A DNA stretch of 64,000 nt from contig JANBVO010000038.1 in NCBI GenBank assembly GCA_030052745.1, forward strand, positions 1 to 64,000. The letters run 5' to 3'. Source of the stretch: Pleurostoma richardsiae. Lineage: Eukaryota; Ascomycota; Sordariomycetes; Calosphaeriales; Pleurostomataceae. Below the pieces are notes generated by a model. The model made no database searches, was not told the DNA's origin, and saw only the letters and a list, made by a program, of their open reading frames with translations. The number at the start of each line of letters is the position of its first letter. Within the stretch, counting starts at the first letter, position 1. Both the position numbers and the translations under genes were made by a program. Shown one piece after another: positions 12,224-22,900 of the stretch.

Positions 12224-13774
12224 ATGGCGGCCACATCGTCTTATCCAACTTTGATGAGCGCGAGATGGGATCGGAAAGCTGGCCGATATGACTTCAATCG
12301 CTTCGACCACCTGTCCGCCAGCGCTGCCTGCATCGGCTACAAGTCTATAGGAAAGGTCAACATTGACTGCCGATTTCTTTTCAAGAAGTCGCGATGGGGT
12401 GTTCTTGGGCTGGAACAAAACCCTGCAGGTATCATTTACATGGACATCAACTTTGACCAGCCGAGAAACTGCAAGCTCGTATCCGCAACAGTCGAGGTCA
12501 TGCTGAACGAGGATGACCAAGGCCTGGAGCCGTACCGCAACTCGAACACGGACTCTTCTGGGAGAGACCACGACCGTCCCGTCCAGATCACTGACTGGTA
12601 CGGTCCGAAGCAGATAAGCGGAACGCCGCATAAGATGAACAAGAAGAGGACGGACCACTTCACCCCGAATGTCAACATCCTCGGAAACGGCGTTGGCGGG
12701 CTAGGCATTGACCGAGAGAAGGAGTTTGAATATACCAGTAAATGGACCTTCAATGGCAGCCTGCACCCAGACTTCGGCAGCACGACTTATCGAACCCTGA
12801 AGTGGGTAATGGAGGAGAATGATCTCGTGAAGTTTCCAGTGCATAGCAACAGGATCCACACGGCCTTTGCTTTCGAGAGCGACGGGCAGCCTTTCCTAAT
12901 GGAAGTCCGTATAAGCGGCAACTTGGAGAAGATCAGTGACAAGATGAAGGATAAGTTTAGGAAAAAGTTCAAGCCTGGCCCGAAAGATACACCCACGACC
13001 CTGGTTTGCGCGTATCAGGGACGCACACGACAGCTGGACGAGCTCGCGATGGGTCTGGAAAGGGCCATGGAGATGGAGAATTATGCATCTGTGCCCGTGG
13101 AGCTTCCAGATGCACAGGCGGCGACTTACCACCCTGTTCCTGCCCAGGGTCAGCAGGTAAATGCCAACCCTGCGGTCGAAGCATCGAACGCCTCTGGAGA
13201 AGCCATCCTAGACTCAGCAGGAGGAGCGCCAATTCAGTCGCAGATCCGGATTGAAGATACCCAACCCATTGGCTTGCTTGGGGCAAGATCAGTGGGGATA
13301 TTAGACAATACGGCAGAGCCAAGCTTAGAAGCCCTGGCAAGATTTGGAGACGGGAGCTACTTCGCGCCGCCGGTGAGGCGCTCTCCTCCACCCAGGCGAG
13401 AAGATATTAGCGAAGATGTGTCGGAGGTATCCGAGCACACAGTAACGACTCTTGTCAACAGCCATGTCGAGGAAGAGAGCCAGGAATTGATGCCCAAGGG
13501 AACCGGAGGCGACACGAGCAGGCCGGCTGACGTGGCGGTCGACAAAGATACGATGGCAATGGCTATGGAGTTTGTCGTGGTGCGGATGCTCATACAGTTG
13601 ATGATTATACTGGGCCTTCTCGAGTCAAAGCCGGGGCGCAATGACAGGAGCGATAGTGAAGATGACGGGATTAAACAGGAGGAAGTCAAGGCAATCCAGG
13701 GTGAACGGAAGACGCCTTCGAAGGCGCCGAGGCCACAAGGTCGGCAAAGACTGTCCAAGAGCAGATATAAGTAA
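12224..13774 (+). CDS. Uncharacterised fungal protein with one C-terminal membrane segment
   Basis: An intron-free frame of 516 residues starting MAATSSYP. Residues about 10-275 look like a folded, beta-rich domain (KSIGKVNIDCRFLFKKSRWG, NPAGIIYMDINFDQPRNCKL, KWTFNGSLHPDFGSTTYRTL). About 290-440 is acidic and disordered. A hydrophobic stretch at about 444-465 (EFVVVRMLIQLMIILGLL) is long enough for one membrane helix, and is followed by a basic tail of about 50 residues ending RQRLSKSRYK. There is no signal peptide, so a tail-anchored-like topology with the folded part in the cytosol is plausible. It is divergent from the DUF8035-like gene. I do not recognise the family and assign no function. 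Confidence 0.75.
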   Translation: MAATSSYPTLMSARWDRKAGRYDFNRFDHLSASAACIGYKSIGKVNIDCRFLFKKSRWGVLGLEQNPAGIIYMDINFDQPRNCKLVSATVEVMLNEDDQGLEPYRNSNTDSSGRDHDRPVQITDWYGPKQISGTPHKMNKKRTDHFTPNVNILGNGVGGLGIDREKEFEYTSKWTFNGSLHPDFGSTTYRTLKWVMEENDLVKFPVHSNRIHTAFAFESDGQPFLMEVRISGNLEKISDKMKDKFRKKFKPGPKDTPTTLVCAYQGRTRQLDELAMGLERAMEMENYASVPVELPDAQAATYHPVPAQGQQVNANPAVEASNASGEAILDSAGGAPIQSQIRIEDTQPIGLLGARSVGILDNTAEPSLEALARFGDGSYFAPPVRRSPPPRREDISEDVSEVSEHTVTTLVNSHVEEESQELMPKGTGGDTSRPADVAVDKDTMAMAMEFVVVRMLIQLMIILGLLESKPGRNDRSDSEDDGIKQEEVKAIQGERKTPSKAPRPQGRQRLSKSRYK

Positions 13775-14111
13775 TAGGCTCCCAGGCAATGTGTAAGATA
13801 TCGGGGATCTATGACTCGAGGATAGTATGAAGCCTTGAGGCGATAATCATTCATGACTTGTGCATTACTTGGGTACTAAAGTCGATAGGAGAAGGGGGTC
13901 ACATTGAGGAGGCCCCAAGTTACAGGATGTATCGAAATCTGAAGACAGAGAAAGCATCCTCACCACCAGTAAAGAGCGAAGGATCATTTGAAACTGCTCA
14001 GCAAGATAAAGTCTTGCTTTGAACAGAGAGTGCCCTCTCGAAAGCGCCCGCGAGTAGGAGAGAGAACCAAGGCATTGACATCGCTATATCGATGCCTCCC
14101 TTCTATGGAAG

Positions 14112-14119
14112 TCACGTGA
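14112..14119. promoter_or_regulatory. TCACGTGA E-box palindrome
   Basis: A perfect 8-bp palindrome 205 bp upstream of the MPP-alpha start. In yeasts this core is bound by Cbf1-type bHLH factors, some of which act on mitochondrial genes. Binding here is inferred from position only. Confidence 0.4.
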
Positions 14120-14244
14120 GTAAATATTCAGTTATCGGAGTATCGGCATAGTTTGTCCGGAGTCCGACGGACGCCCGACCTAGAGCGAAACGGGCAGTGG
14201 CGGAATACGGGAGACGCCGGCCGGCAACTCAAAAGTCGTTTTCA

Positions 14245-14322
14245 ATGCTGCAGTTCCCAAGCCATTCTATTCTGGTGGTCGTCGCGCATAGCAAGTCCAC
14301 TGCGAACGCCCAGCAAACATAG
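14245..14322 (+). other. Upstream open reading frame of MPP-alpha
   Basis: An ATG at 14245 opens 25 codons ending in TAG at 14320-14322. The MPP-alpha start codon begins at 14324, so only one base separates stop and start. The frame differs from that of the main protein. It matters only if transcription starts upstream of 14245, which is not known. Confidence 0.45.
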
Positions 14323-14323
14323 G

Positions 14324-16129
14324 ATGCTTCGCTCAAGTACCTCCCGGCTAATACGCCGGGCACGGCCTACGCTGCAACTCCTCAACAGAGGCGTTAGCCC
14401 TCAGTGTCGCTCGAGGGCACTTGCGACCGTTGCTCCGCCTGCACCCAAGGTGAGCCTTCCGAGCGCAACCGAAGAGAGTGCCATAAGGCTGACGAGTGGA
14501 TAGGAACCTACGGAACTCGATGAGATAACGACCCTCCCGAATGGGATCCGAGTCGCAACAGAAGCCCTCCCAGACGCCTTCTCCGGTGTTGGTGTCTACA
14601 TCGATGCAGGGTCGCGGTACGAGAACGACTACTTGCGCGGCGCCAGCCACATAATGGACCGACTAGCCTTCAAATCGACGTCGAAGCATAGCGCAGACGA
14701 GATCCTCGAGACAGTCGAGGGCCTGGGAGGCAATATTCAGTGCGCATCCTCACGAGAATCTATGATGTACCAGGCGGCTACCTTCAATGCTGCCATCCCT
14801 ACGACCGTCGGACTTCTTGCCGAGACAATACGAGACCCTCAACTTACGGAGGAGGAGATACAACAACAGCTGCTAACAGCTGAATATGAGATCAAAGAAA
14901 TATGGTCTAAGCCGGATTTGATTTTACCAGAGCTGGTTCACATGGCGGCCTTTAAAGATAATACGCTCGGGAACCCCTTACTCTGCCCACAGGAGAGGCT
15001 GGGCCTGATAGACAGGAACGTCATCCAGGCCTACAGAAAGGCTTTCTACAGACCGGAGAGAATAGTGGTGGCGTTTGCAGGGATACCCCATGCCGACGCC
15101 GTTCAGCTAACCGAACAATACTTTGGCGATATGAAGGCTGCTGACGAGCCTCTACTATCTCGTACCGGCTCGGAGACGTCATTCAGCTCGCACGAGTCGG
15201 AGAGCAGCGACAATGCGCCATCGTCGCCTTCCTCCAGCATCTCGAGCGCTATGCCGACCCCTCCGCAGCAGCCCTCCAAACTGCTATCCAAGATACCCTT
15301 TTTTAAGAACATCTCCACCTCAGCGCCCAACAACGCCTCCGTCCTCTCCACGACGCCAACCCCCCTCACAGACTCCGACCTCACCCGCCCGTCTCACTAC
15401 ACCGGCGGCTTCCTCGCCCTTCCGCCGCAGCCACCCTCGCCAAACCCTAACCTCCCAACCTTCACTCACATCCACCTCGCCTTCGAGGGCCTCCCCATCT
15501 CCTCCGACGACATCTACGCTCTCGCCACCCTCCAGACGCTCCTTGGCGGCGGAGGTTCTTTCTCCGCCGGCGGCCCCGGCAAGGGTATGTACTCGCGGCT
15601 GTACACCAACGTACTCAACCAGCACGGCTGGGTGGAGTCCTGCATCGCCTTCAACCACTCGTACACCGACTCAGGCCTCTTCGGCATCGCCGCCTCGTGC
15701 TTCCCCGGCCGCACCGCCAAGATGCTCGACGTCATGTGCCGCGAGCTGCGCGCCCTGACCCTCGAGAGCGGCTTCTCCGCCCTCGGCGAGATCGAGGTCA
15801 ACCGCGCCAAGAACCAGCTGCGCAGCTCCCTGCTCATGAACCTGGAGAGCCGCATGGTCGAGCTCGAGGACCTGGGCCGCCAGGTCCAGGTCCACGGCCG
15901 CAAGATCCCCGTCCACGAGATGACCCGCAAGATCAGCGCGCTGACAGTCGAGGACCTGCGCCGCGTGGCCAAGATGGTGGTCGGGGGCATGGTGGAGAAT
16001 CCCGGCGGCGGGAGCGGCGCCCCCACGGTGGTGCTGCAGGAGGCGGAGGCGGCGGGTGTGACGAGCAAGAGGCTCGGTTGGGATGAGATCCAGGATATGA
16101 TCTACCGGTGGCAGCTGGGGCGGAGGTAG
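14324..16129 (+). CDS. mas2: Mitochondrial processing peptidase, alpha subunit
   Basis: Two exons (14324-14449, 14504-16129) with a 54-nt intron (GTGAGC...GATAG, branch GCTGACG) give 583 residues. The N-terminus (MLRSSTSRLIRRARP) is Arg/Ser-rich without acids, a typical mitochondrial presequence. The M16-fold body starts LDEITTLPNGIRVAT and contains SGVGVYIDAGSRYEN and ASHIMDRLAFKSTSK; the HxxEH zinc motif of the catalytic beta subunit is replaced by HIMDR, as expected for alpha. The glycine-rich loop LGGGGSFSAGGPGKGMYSRL is the alpha-specific substrate-binding loop. With the beta subunit it removes matrix-targeting presequences. A Ser/Pro-rich insert of about 80 residues lies between the two M16 halves. 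The gene converges on the YML020W-like gene with 432 bp between stop codons. The first ATG of the spliced frame was chosen because it supplies the presequence. Confidence 0.96.
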
Positions 16130-16561
16130 GAGAAGGGCCTAGTTTGCATGTACGCACGTCAGAGTCGAGGGCAAGTTACGTGCGTGCCTGGCTTGAGCAG
16201 ATGGGTAACCTAGGATGGTCTGGAAAGACCAGAGGCAGTCATTGTACAATATTTCTACTCTGTATAAAACTGACAAACCATAGGATGGGATTCACGGCCG
16301 GTCTGGTATGGCCTGTGGCGGGATGTAGTTCCATGTACCCCGGGGAATATAAGAATGCATATCCAAGGAAACTGATTAGAACTCCATACAGCGAAGCTTG
16401 CCTGTGGTTTCTTTAGCGGTAAAAGTCTAGTATTCCTCGGGTATCGCTAATCATACACATATGTGTAAACATTCCAGGCGTGTCTAACCATGCCGTTCCC
16501 TTCGTTACGCCAAAACCAGTAGTAGCAATGCATCAAGGCCGAAGACACCTCAGGAAGAAGC
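16130..16561. other. Convergent 3' flanks of MPP-alpha and the hydrolase-like gene
   Basis: 432 bp of AT-richer sequence between two stop codons. No further gene or repeat was recognised. Confidence 0.6.
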
Positions 16562-19458
16562 TCAGAGCTTCGATCTAACGACCTCTAGTCTATACTTGAC
16601 ATCCTTCAACGCCTTGGTGGCCGGTTTCCAGTCGTCGAACTGCTTCAGCAGCTCCGCCGTCTCTGAGGAGAGTTCCGTCTTGACGAATTCCTCCTCCAAC
16701 AGACCGCGCATAATCCATGGTAGGTGGTAAGGGTTGGGGCTAGTAAGGCCCTCATACTTTTTGATGTCGCAAGGCACGTCACCAACGTCTGATGTCTCGA
16801 GGGTGTGAGCTATTGCTAGGCTGCAAAAATGTTAGCTGTAATACACTGAAGTAAGGAGGCAAGCTTTTGCATAGACTTACTCGTACACATGAGGGTCATC
16901 ATACAAGCGAGAATGCCCCTCTCCACCGTAGAGACTGCCTGCTAGAGGCACAGAGAGTTCTCTTATGAGTCCGTGGTCTGATATGCCTAGGTTCCGTAAC
17001 TTTAAGGCGAAGCCAACGAGATGTGCAATGCTGTGACACGTCAGCGCGTTGCCTTCAAGAGAGGGATTGGCACATACAAATCCGGCGCATGTAGTCGGCC
17101 GTCGATAAACACTGCACGGTAGATATATGGGTGGTGAGCGGGTGAGTAGACGGATGACTATCGTGCTGTTAGCTTGGCACGACGTACGTGAATGACAGCG
17201 CTTCACTGACTTCCATAGGGACCAGCTGATCATCGATACTCCCGATGTAAGTCACCCGGACGCCATACTTGAGAATTGCCGCCAGAGAAGTTTCGTATCT
17301 CTTGAATATCTCGCTCTCGGAATTCGCAAATTCCCACAGCTCGGCAGCTGAGCCCATGAGGATCCCCATGCCCGACTTGTAGTCCGGAAACGGGCCAAGA
17401 GAGACGCCGGCTGGCACTAGAATTAGCGACATGCAAGTTCATGAAGACTATAGGGGGCATACCCATTGCACAGACACCGATTCTAGCGGTGGTGATGATG
17501 CCCAGCTCAATAAGCTTGGCCACCAGCATGACGCTGACTGGTACTCCTTGCGAATGGCAAGCCACAACGATCAGATCTGCGCTGCGAATGTGGTCCATCC
17601 AGTTGAGGAGCAATTTCCACAGATTCTCGACCCGCTCGCCGATCTTGCCCTCTCCTTCCAAAGCCACCTTCTCGATCTCGCAGTCCTCGCAGCCGTGGCT
17701 GTCTGCCCACCGTCGGATCCCTTCTGCGCAGTGATTAGCGAACTTGATTGACGTGCCAGTAGGCTGGCCTATCATAGGCCGGAGGTATGTTGCCGGGAAG
17801 AGCCCATGGACGCCGATTGCAAGAGCTTTCTTGATTTTTGGCGGCTCTTTTGACAAGAACACGTGGTTTACCGGTGGTTGTTGCGTCCGCAAGAGCAGCT
17901 GGGCAATCTGTTTGAGAATCGACGGGTTGTCCTTCAAGCGGTAGGTACCCCTGAAAGTTGGCAACAGTAAGTTAGCTGGTGTCGTCTTGGTAGCTGCCAG
18001 TGTCTTTGACGATCCTGCTTTTGTGATAGAGTCACCCTTTAGTGACGAGGTATCTGACTTGGGCGTATCTGGACGGTCCAAAATCGAGTCGTCAAGATCC
18101 ATGGACTGTGGTCGGATCCTCTTAGATTTCTTGGTTGTTTTGTCCCTAGCCTTCGAGTCTTTTGCCCGACCTTCCGTCACTGTCGGTGTCTTTATGGAAT
18201 CCCGATCATCTATATCCATTGACTTCGCTCTTTTCGGATGGGTTTCGGATCCTTCGCCCATGATGGCCAGCTCGCCAGATTCTGGCTGAGGTGCCTGTGA
18301 CCCGGCGGGCTTTTCGTCGGTCTCTATTCGCGAATCCCTCGACCAGAAAGCCCAAGTAGATCCTCTCGGCGGTGGAGCCTGCTCGGGTTCGGGCGGCGGA
18401 GCCTCTTGCATCACCACATCCTCAGGTTCCTTAGAAGGAGGTTCGCTGGCGGATTCAACGGGCTTTCCGGCATCTGTCGGCTTGGCCGGAGCTGCATCGC
18501 TTGACCAGAAACTAAACCACGATGTCGTTGATTGTGCAGTCGGTTGGATCGGAGGCGGCCTGACTGGAAGGTTCTCGGTTTCTTCCACAGATACCTGCGG
18601 CGGCGATTGCTGCTGTTGATGCTCCTGGTCATGTTCAGGTTGCTCCGTCTCCTTCTGATGCTCGAGAGGCGCAGATCCGTTCTCCAGTGACTTTATGGCT
18701 GGCCCAGACGGCCGAGCAAACCAACTGAGCCATGTAGAAGATGCCTGTTGCTGCTCGGAAGCAGGCAGTGTATCGGATGTTGTCGGTGGTTCTTGTGCAG
18801 GTGGCGATGAATCAGACGCCGCATTGTCCTTGCTTCCCTCATCGACACTCCCAGCCGTTGGATGTTTATTAGCTGTCTCGGATGCAGCAGTCTTCCCGGC
18901 CTCTGAGCTGCTGTTATTATTGTCTATCTGTACATCTCCAGCCCCTTCTTGAATATTCGGTAGGGTTGTAGTAGAAGAGTTCGGCGCGGCAATGCTAGCG
19001 TTGTCGCTGCCAGTCTTCTTCGTGTCAAAGCGGCTGAAGTCCGGTGTAGAGCTGGGCTTCAGAGTCCCTCCGTGGATGTTTTCCCTTGCGACCTGCGTTG
19101 ATGCGGCCGACTTCGGTGCTCGTGGCCAAGATCCGTACCAACTTCGCGTCTTGTGGACCTATGTAAGCGCGGCTGTCAGTCACCAACGATCCTCCTGTAC
19201 TTGTGTGACGTGCAAGCTAACACTGACCTGCTTGTGATCCTTCTTTGGTGTAACGGGGCTCGTCTCGCTCTTCTCCATCTTCCAGGGTGCTGTTGGTGTG
19301 TTTTGACCCTCTGTGGTGGCCGATGGTGGTTGTCCCGACTTGTTGCTGGCTTCGGAGGTCTGTGACGTCGTGCTTGGCTGCGAGGGCGCACCCGAGGATG
19401 GGACGGACGCCGAGCTTCCTTGTCCAGGGTTCGGCTTGGCTCTTTTTCTGGGACTCAT
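16562..19458 (-). CDS. YML020W-like alpha/beta-hydrolase-fold protein
   Basis: Six exons (19458-19228, 19158-17463, 17416-17211, 17157-17078, 17030-16881, 16820-16562) sum to 2,622 nt, an intact frame of 873 residues. Residues 1-420 are disordered, Ser/Pro/Gln-rich, with repeated aromatic motifs SSTWLSWFARP, TSWFSFWSSD and STWAFWSRD. The folded part begins near 430 (FRGTYRLKDNPSILKQIAQL) and has IGVHGLFPATYLRP and a nucleophile elbow ACHSQG with Ser about 613, then GSIDDQLVPME near the junction of exons 3 and 4, and HPYIYRAVFIDGRLHAPDF across exons 4 and 5. This matches the fungal family of yeast YML020W, of unknown function with a lipase-like fold. Two introns (17210-17158 and 19227-19159) use the uncommon donor GTCAGT, but both keep the frame and the conserved sequence. 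Substrate and location are unknown. It is divergent from RRP5. Confidence 0.82.
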
Positions 19459-19592
19459 CTTGGGAGGTTCTGCAGGACAGATGGCGGTTCTAGGAGACCG
19501 GCTCAGCCGACCTGATGCATTGTCGCTCTCTGCTTGGGTTGCTGTTGTTGGGAGTCCCGGGTGCCTTGCGTGAATGCGTGGCGGCTGGCTGT

Positions 19593-19633
19593 GGTACCTA
19601 CAGGCAGCCGGTACCTGCCCGTAGGTACCTGCC
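19593..19633. repeat. Cluster of three GGTACC palindromes
   Basis: GGTACCTAC at 19593-19601 and GGTACCTGCC at 19610-19619 and 19624-19633, spaced 17 and 14 bp. GGTACC is self-complementary. The cluster lies in the divergent promoter. Similar AGGTACCT words occur near 38667 and 38934. Confidence 0.7.
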
Positions 19634-19890
19634 ACCCCCACCAAATCACAAGCCGCACGGCAGGGATAGCAGGGGCTCGTGGGGCTCGTTACTCGCTCGA
19701 TTGGCTCTCACCGCCTTCGCTCGCCAGCCAACCAGCGCTGTTCGCTTGCCCGTCTAAGAGTCGGCTAAACCAGACCCTCTTCCTTATCGTTATCGGTGCT
19801 GCAAAAAATTTGGCGGGTAGGAAAAAAAGTGAGGACGACGATTCTGCAGTGCTCGGGGTGCATATCTCAAGCAGCCCATTCAAGTCAAGG

Positions 19891-19902
19891 ATGGCGAACT
19901 GA
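19891..19902 (+). other. Three-codon upstream open reading frame before RRP5
   Basis: ATG GCG AAC TGA lies 34 bases upstream of the RRP5 start codon and in a different frame. It could lower initiation at RRP5 if included in the mRNA, which is not shown by the sequence. Confidence 0.4.
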
Positions 19903-19936
19903 ACAAGCAGCCTTCGCCAACAACAACTGGAGAAAG

Positions 19937-22900
19937 ATGAGCTCGCTCAAGCGAAAGGATGGTCCTGGCACCGGTGCCACCAACAAGGGCGCAAAGGCAA
20001 CCTCAGACAACCGTCCGAACAAGCGAGCGAAGTCCGACAAACCGGGCAATAATGTGAAGACGAAACCCAAGGCGAAGACGGAATCCACCAAGTCCTCAAA
20101 CGAGCCGAAATCTGCGCCGGCTATCATCCCTGATACCGCTCCCGTAATCTCGAAGCTGAAGGAGGAGGAGCCGCTCTTCCCCCGAGGAGGCGGAAGTGTT
20201 CTCTCCCCGCTGGAGCAGAAGCAGATCACCATCCAGGCGAAGCAGGACGCCCTTTTCGAAGAGTCCCATCCTGGGTCCAAGGGATCAGACGCCGCAGCCA
20301 AAAAGAAGCGCCGGAAGTCATCAGGCAAAGAGGATCAAGATTCGATCAAGCTTGTCCGGGATGAAGATGCTGTCAGGATTGAGAGTCTCAACTACAAGCG
20401 ACTAGTCAAGGGGTCTCTTGTTCTGGGCCAAGTGTCTGAGATCAACGACCTCGACGTCGCGATCGCCTTGCCCAACAATCTCGTTGGTCATGTCTCCATT
20501 ACTGCTATCTCGGACAGTCTCACGAAGCGTGTCGAGGCCGTTGCTGCAGCAGATGAATCTAGCGAGGACGACGAATCTGTTGATAGCGACGATGACGTTG
20601 ATCTCAAGACTCTCTTCTCAATTGGGCAATATGTTCGAGCCTATGTTGTGTCCACGATAGAAGACTCGGAAGGAACCGTCGGAAAACCAAAGAAACACAT
20701 CGAACTGTCACTACGGCCCGAGGATGCCAATTCAGGTCTATCGGCTGGGGATATTGTCGAGGACGTCACCGTTATGGCGGCAGTCTCCAGCGTTGAGGAT
20801 CATGGATATGTCATGGATGTTGGGATCGCCGGCTCCAGCAGCCGAGGATTCCTTGCTAAAAAAGAGGTCGACGCCGAGGTACACGAGGGAACGCTCCAGC
20901 CTGGCGCCGTGCTGCTGTGCCTTGTTAGTGGAAAGAGCGCAAATGGGAAGATCGTCCAGTTGACGGCCTCGAGGAAGAAGCTGGCAAGCCTCAAACACCA
21001 TGCTGCCACGGCTACGACCATCAACGCCTTCCTTCCCGGCACCGCGGTTGAAGTGCTGGTGACGGAAGTTTCCAAGCGGGGCATTGTTGGCAAAGTCTTG
21101 GGCCATCTCGATGTCACAGCCGACTTAGTCCATTCCGGGCTTGGACCTGACGGCACTGATCTGGAGGAGACGTACAAAGTAGGCTCAAAGTTCAAGGCTC
21201 GGGTAATCTGCACGTTTCCAGAAGCCGAAAAGCCCAAACTGGGTATCTCCGTGCTGCCTCATATCACGTCCTTGAGCCCAAAAAGCATATACCGGGATGG
21301 AGAGAACCGATCACCGCTGGAAGTACTACCTATCTCCTCGATTGTGGATCGCTGCACCGTTCGAAAGGTGCAAGATGACGTTGGTCTTTTCGTCGACCTA
21401 GGTAGCGAGGGGATTTCGGGCTTTGTGCACATTTCTCGCGTCAAGGACGGCAAGATCGAGGCACTCTACGAGGATAGCGGTCCATACAAGGTGGGATCCG
21501 TCCACCGCGGTCGTGTTGTCGGGTATAATGCGGTGGACGGCGTCTTCCTGCTCTCTTTCGAGCAGCACGTCCTTGAACAGCCATTCTTGCGCGTGGAAGA
21601 TGTTCCCGTGGGTGAGGTCGTGAATGGAACTGTGGAAAAGCTCCTCGTCGGCGAGCACGGCGTCAGTGGGCTCATCATAAGGCTGGCAGAACACGTTTCC
21701 GGTCTTGTTCCCGAAACACACATGTCAGATGTTCGCTTACAGCATCCCGAGAAGAAATTCAAGGAAGGACTCAAGATCAAAGCTCGAGTGCTTTCAACGG
21801 ATCCTGTGAAGCGGCAGATCCGGCTAACGTTGAAGAAGACTCTAGTCAACTCCGACGCCCCAACTATCAAATCATTCGATGACGTGTCCACTGGGATGCA
21901 AGTACCCGGTACTATCGTCAACATCATGCAAACTGGCGCGATCATCCAATTCTACGGCTCCCTACGAGGCTTTCTGCCCATCTCCGAGATGAGCGAGGCT
22001 TATATCAAGGACCCCAACGAGCACTTCCGCCTGGGGCAGGTCGTTAATGTCCACATTCTGGACGTTGATGCTGAAGCCAATCGCCTGATCGTCTCCTGTA
22101 AGGATCCATCTGCCTTCGGCATGGACAAGCAGGTAGCCCTCAAGAACATCAAGCTCGGAGACATTGTCTCAGCGAAAGTCACCCAGAAGACTGAAGACGA
22201 CGTGTTCCTGGAACTGGAAGGCAGTTCGTTGAAGGCCATGCTTCCTGTGGGCCACCTGACAGACAAGTCCACCAGCAAGAATCAGTCCGCATGGAAGAGA
22301 ATCCATGTCGGACAGGCCCTTAACGAGCTTGTCGTCCTGGATAAGCACGATGCGAAACGCTCCATCGTCCTCAGCCAGAAACCGAGTCTCGTGAAAGCTG
22401 CCCAGGAAGGTAAACTGCTTACAAGCTTGGATTCGGCCGCAATTGGCGACTTGGTCCAGGGGTTCGTGCGAAACATTACTCCGACTGCTGTCTTTGTTCA
22501 GTTTACGGGCCGTGTTACCGCTCTCCTGCCCAAGAGCATGATGTCCCAAGAGCAGCAGAGTCAGGAGAACTTTGGGCTGCAGAAGCTGCGACCATTGCAA
22601 GTCAAGGTTGTATCGGTGGACACAGAGCAAGGCAGGCTTGTTGTTGCCATGCCCTCGGTTGAGCGTAAGCCGAGTGCGGCCGCAAAGCCTGCGGAGAATC
22701 CCATTGATGGCTCCATCTCCTCCTTGGAAGACATCACAATTGGCAGGATCACCAAGGCCAAGATCACAGCGGTTAAGGAGACACAACTCAATGTTGCTCT
22801 AGCCGATAATGTGCAGGGCCGCATCGATGTCTCGGCAGTCTTCGACAGCTGGGATGAGATCGCTGACCCGAAGAAACCACTCAAGCAATTCCGCCAAAAC

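Larger units (their letters stand above)
13775..14323. other. Intergenic region upstream of MPP-alpha
   Basis: 549 bp containing a perfect TCACGTGA palindrome at 14112-14119 and a 25-codon upstream frame at 14245-14322 that stops one base before the MPP-alpha start. Nothing else was recognised. Confidence 0.6.
19459..19936. promoter_or_regulatory. Divergent promoter region of the hydrolase-like gene and RRP5
   Basis: 478 bp between divergent start codons. It holds three GGTACCT copies within 41 bp (19593-19633) and, just before RRP5, a three-codon upstream frame at 19891-19902. Both core promoters must lie here. Confidence 0.55.
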
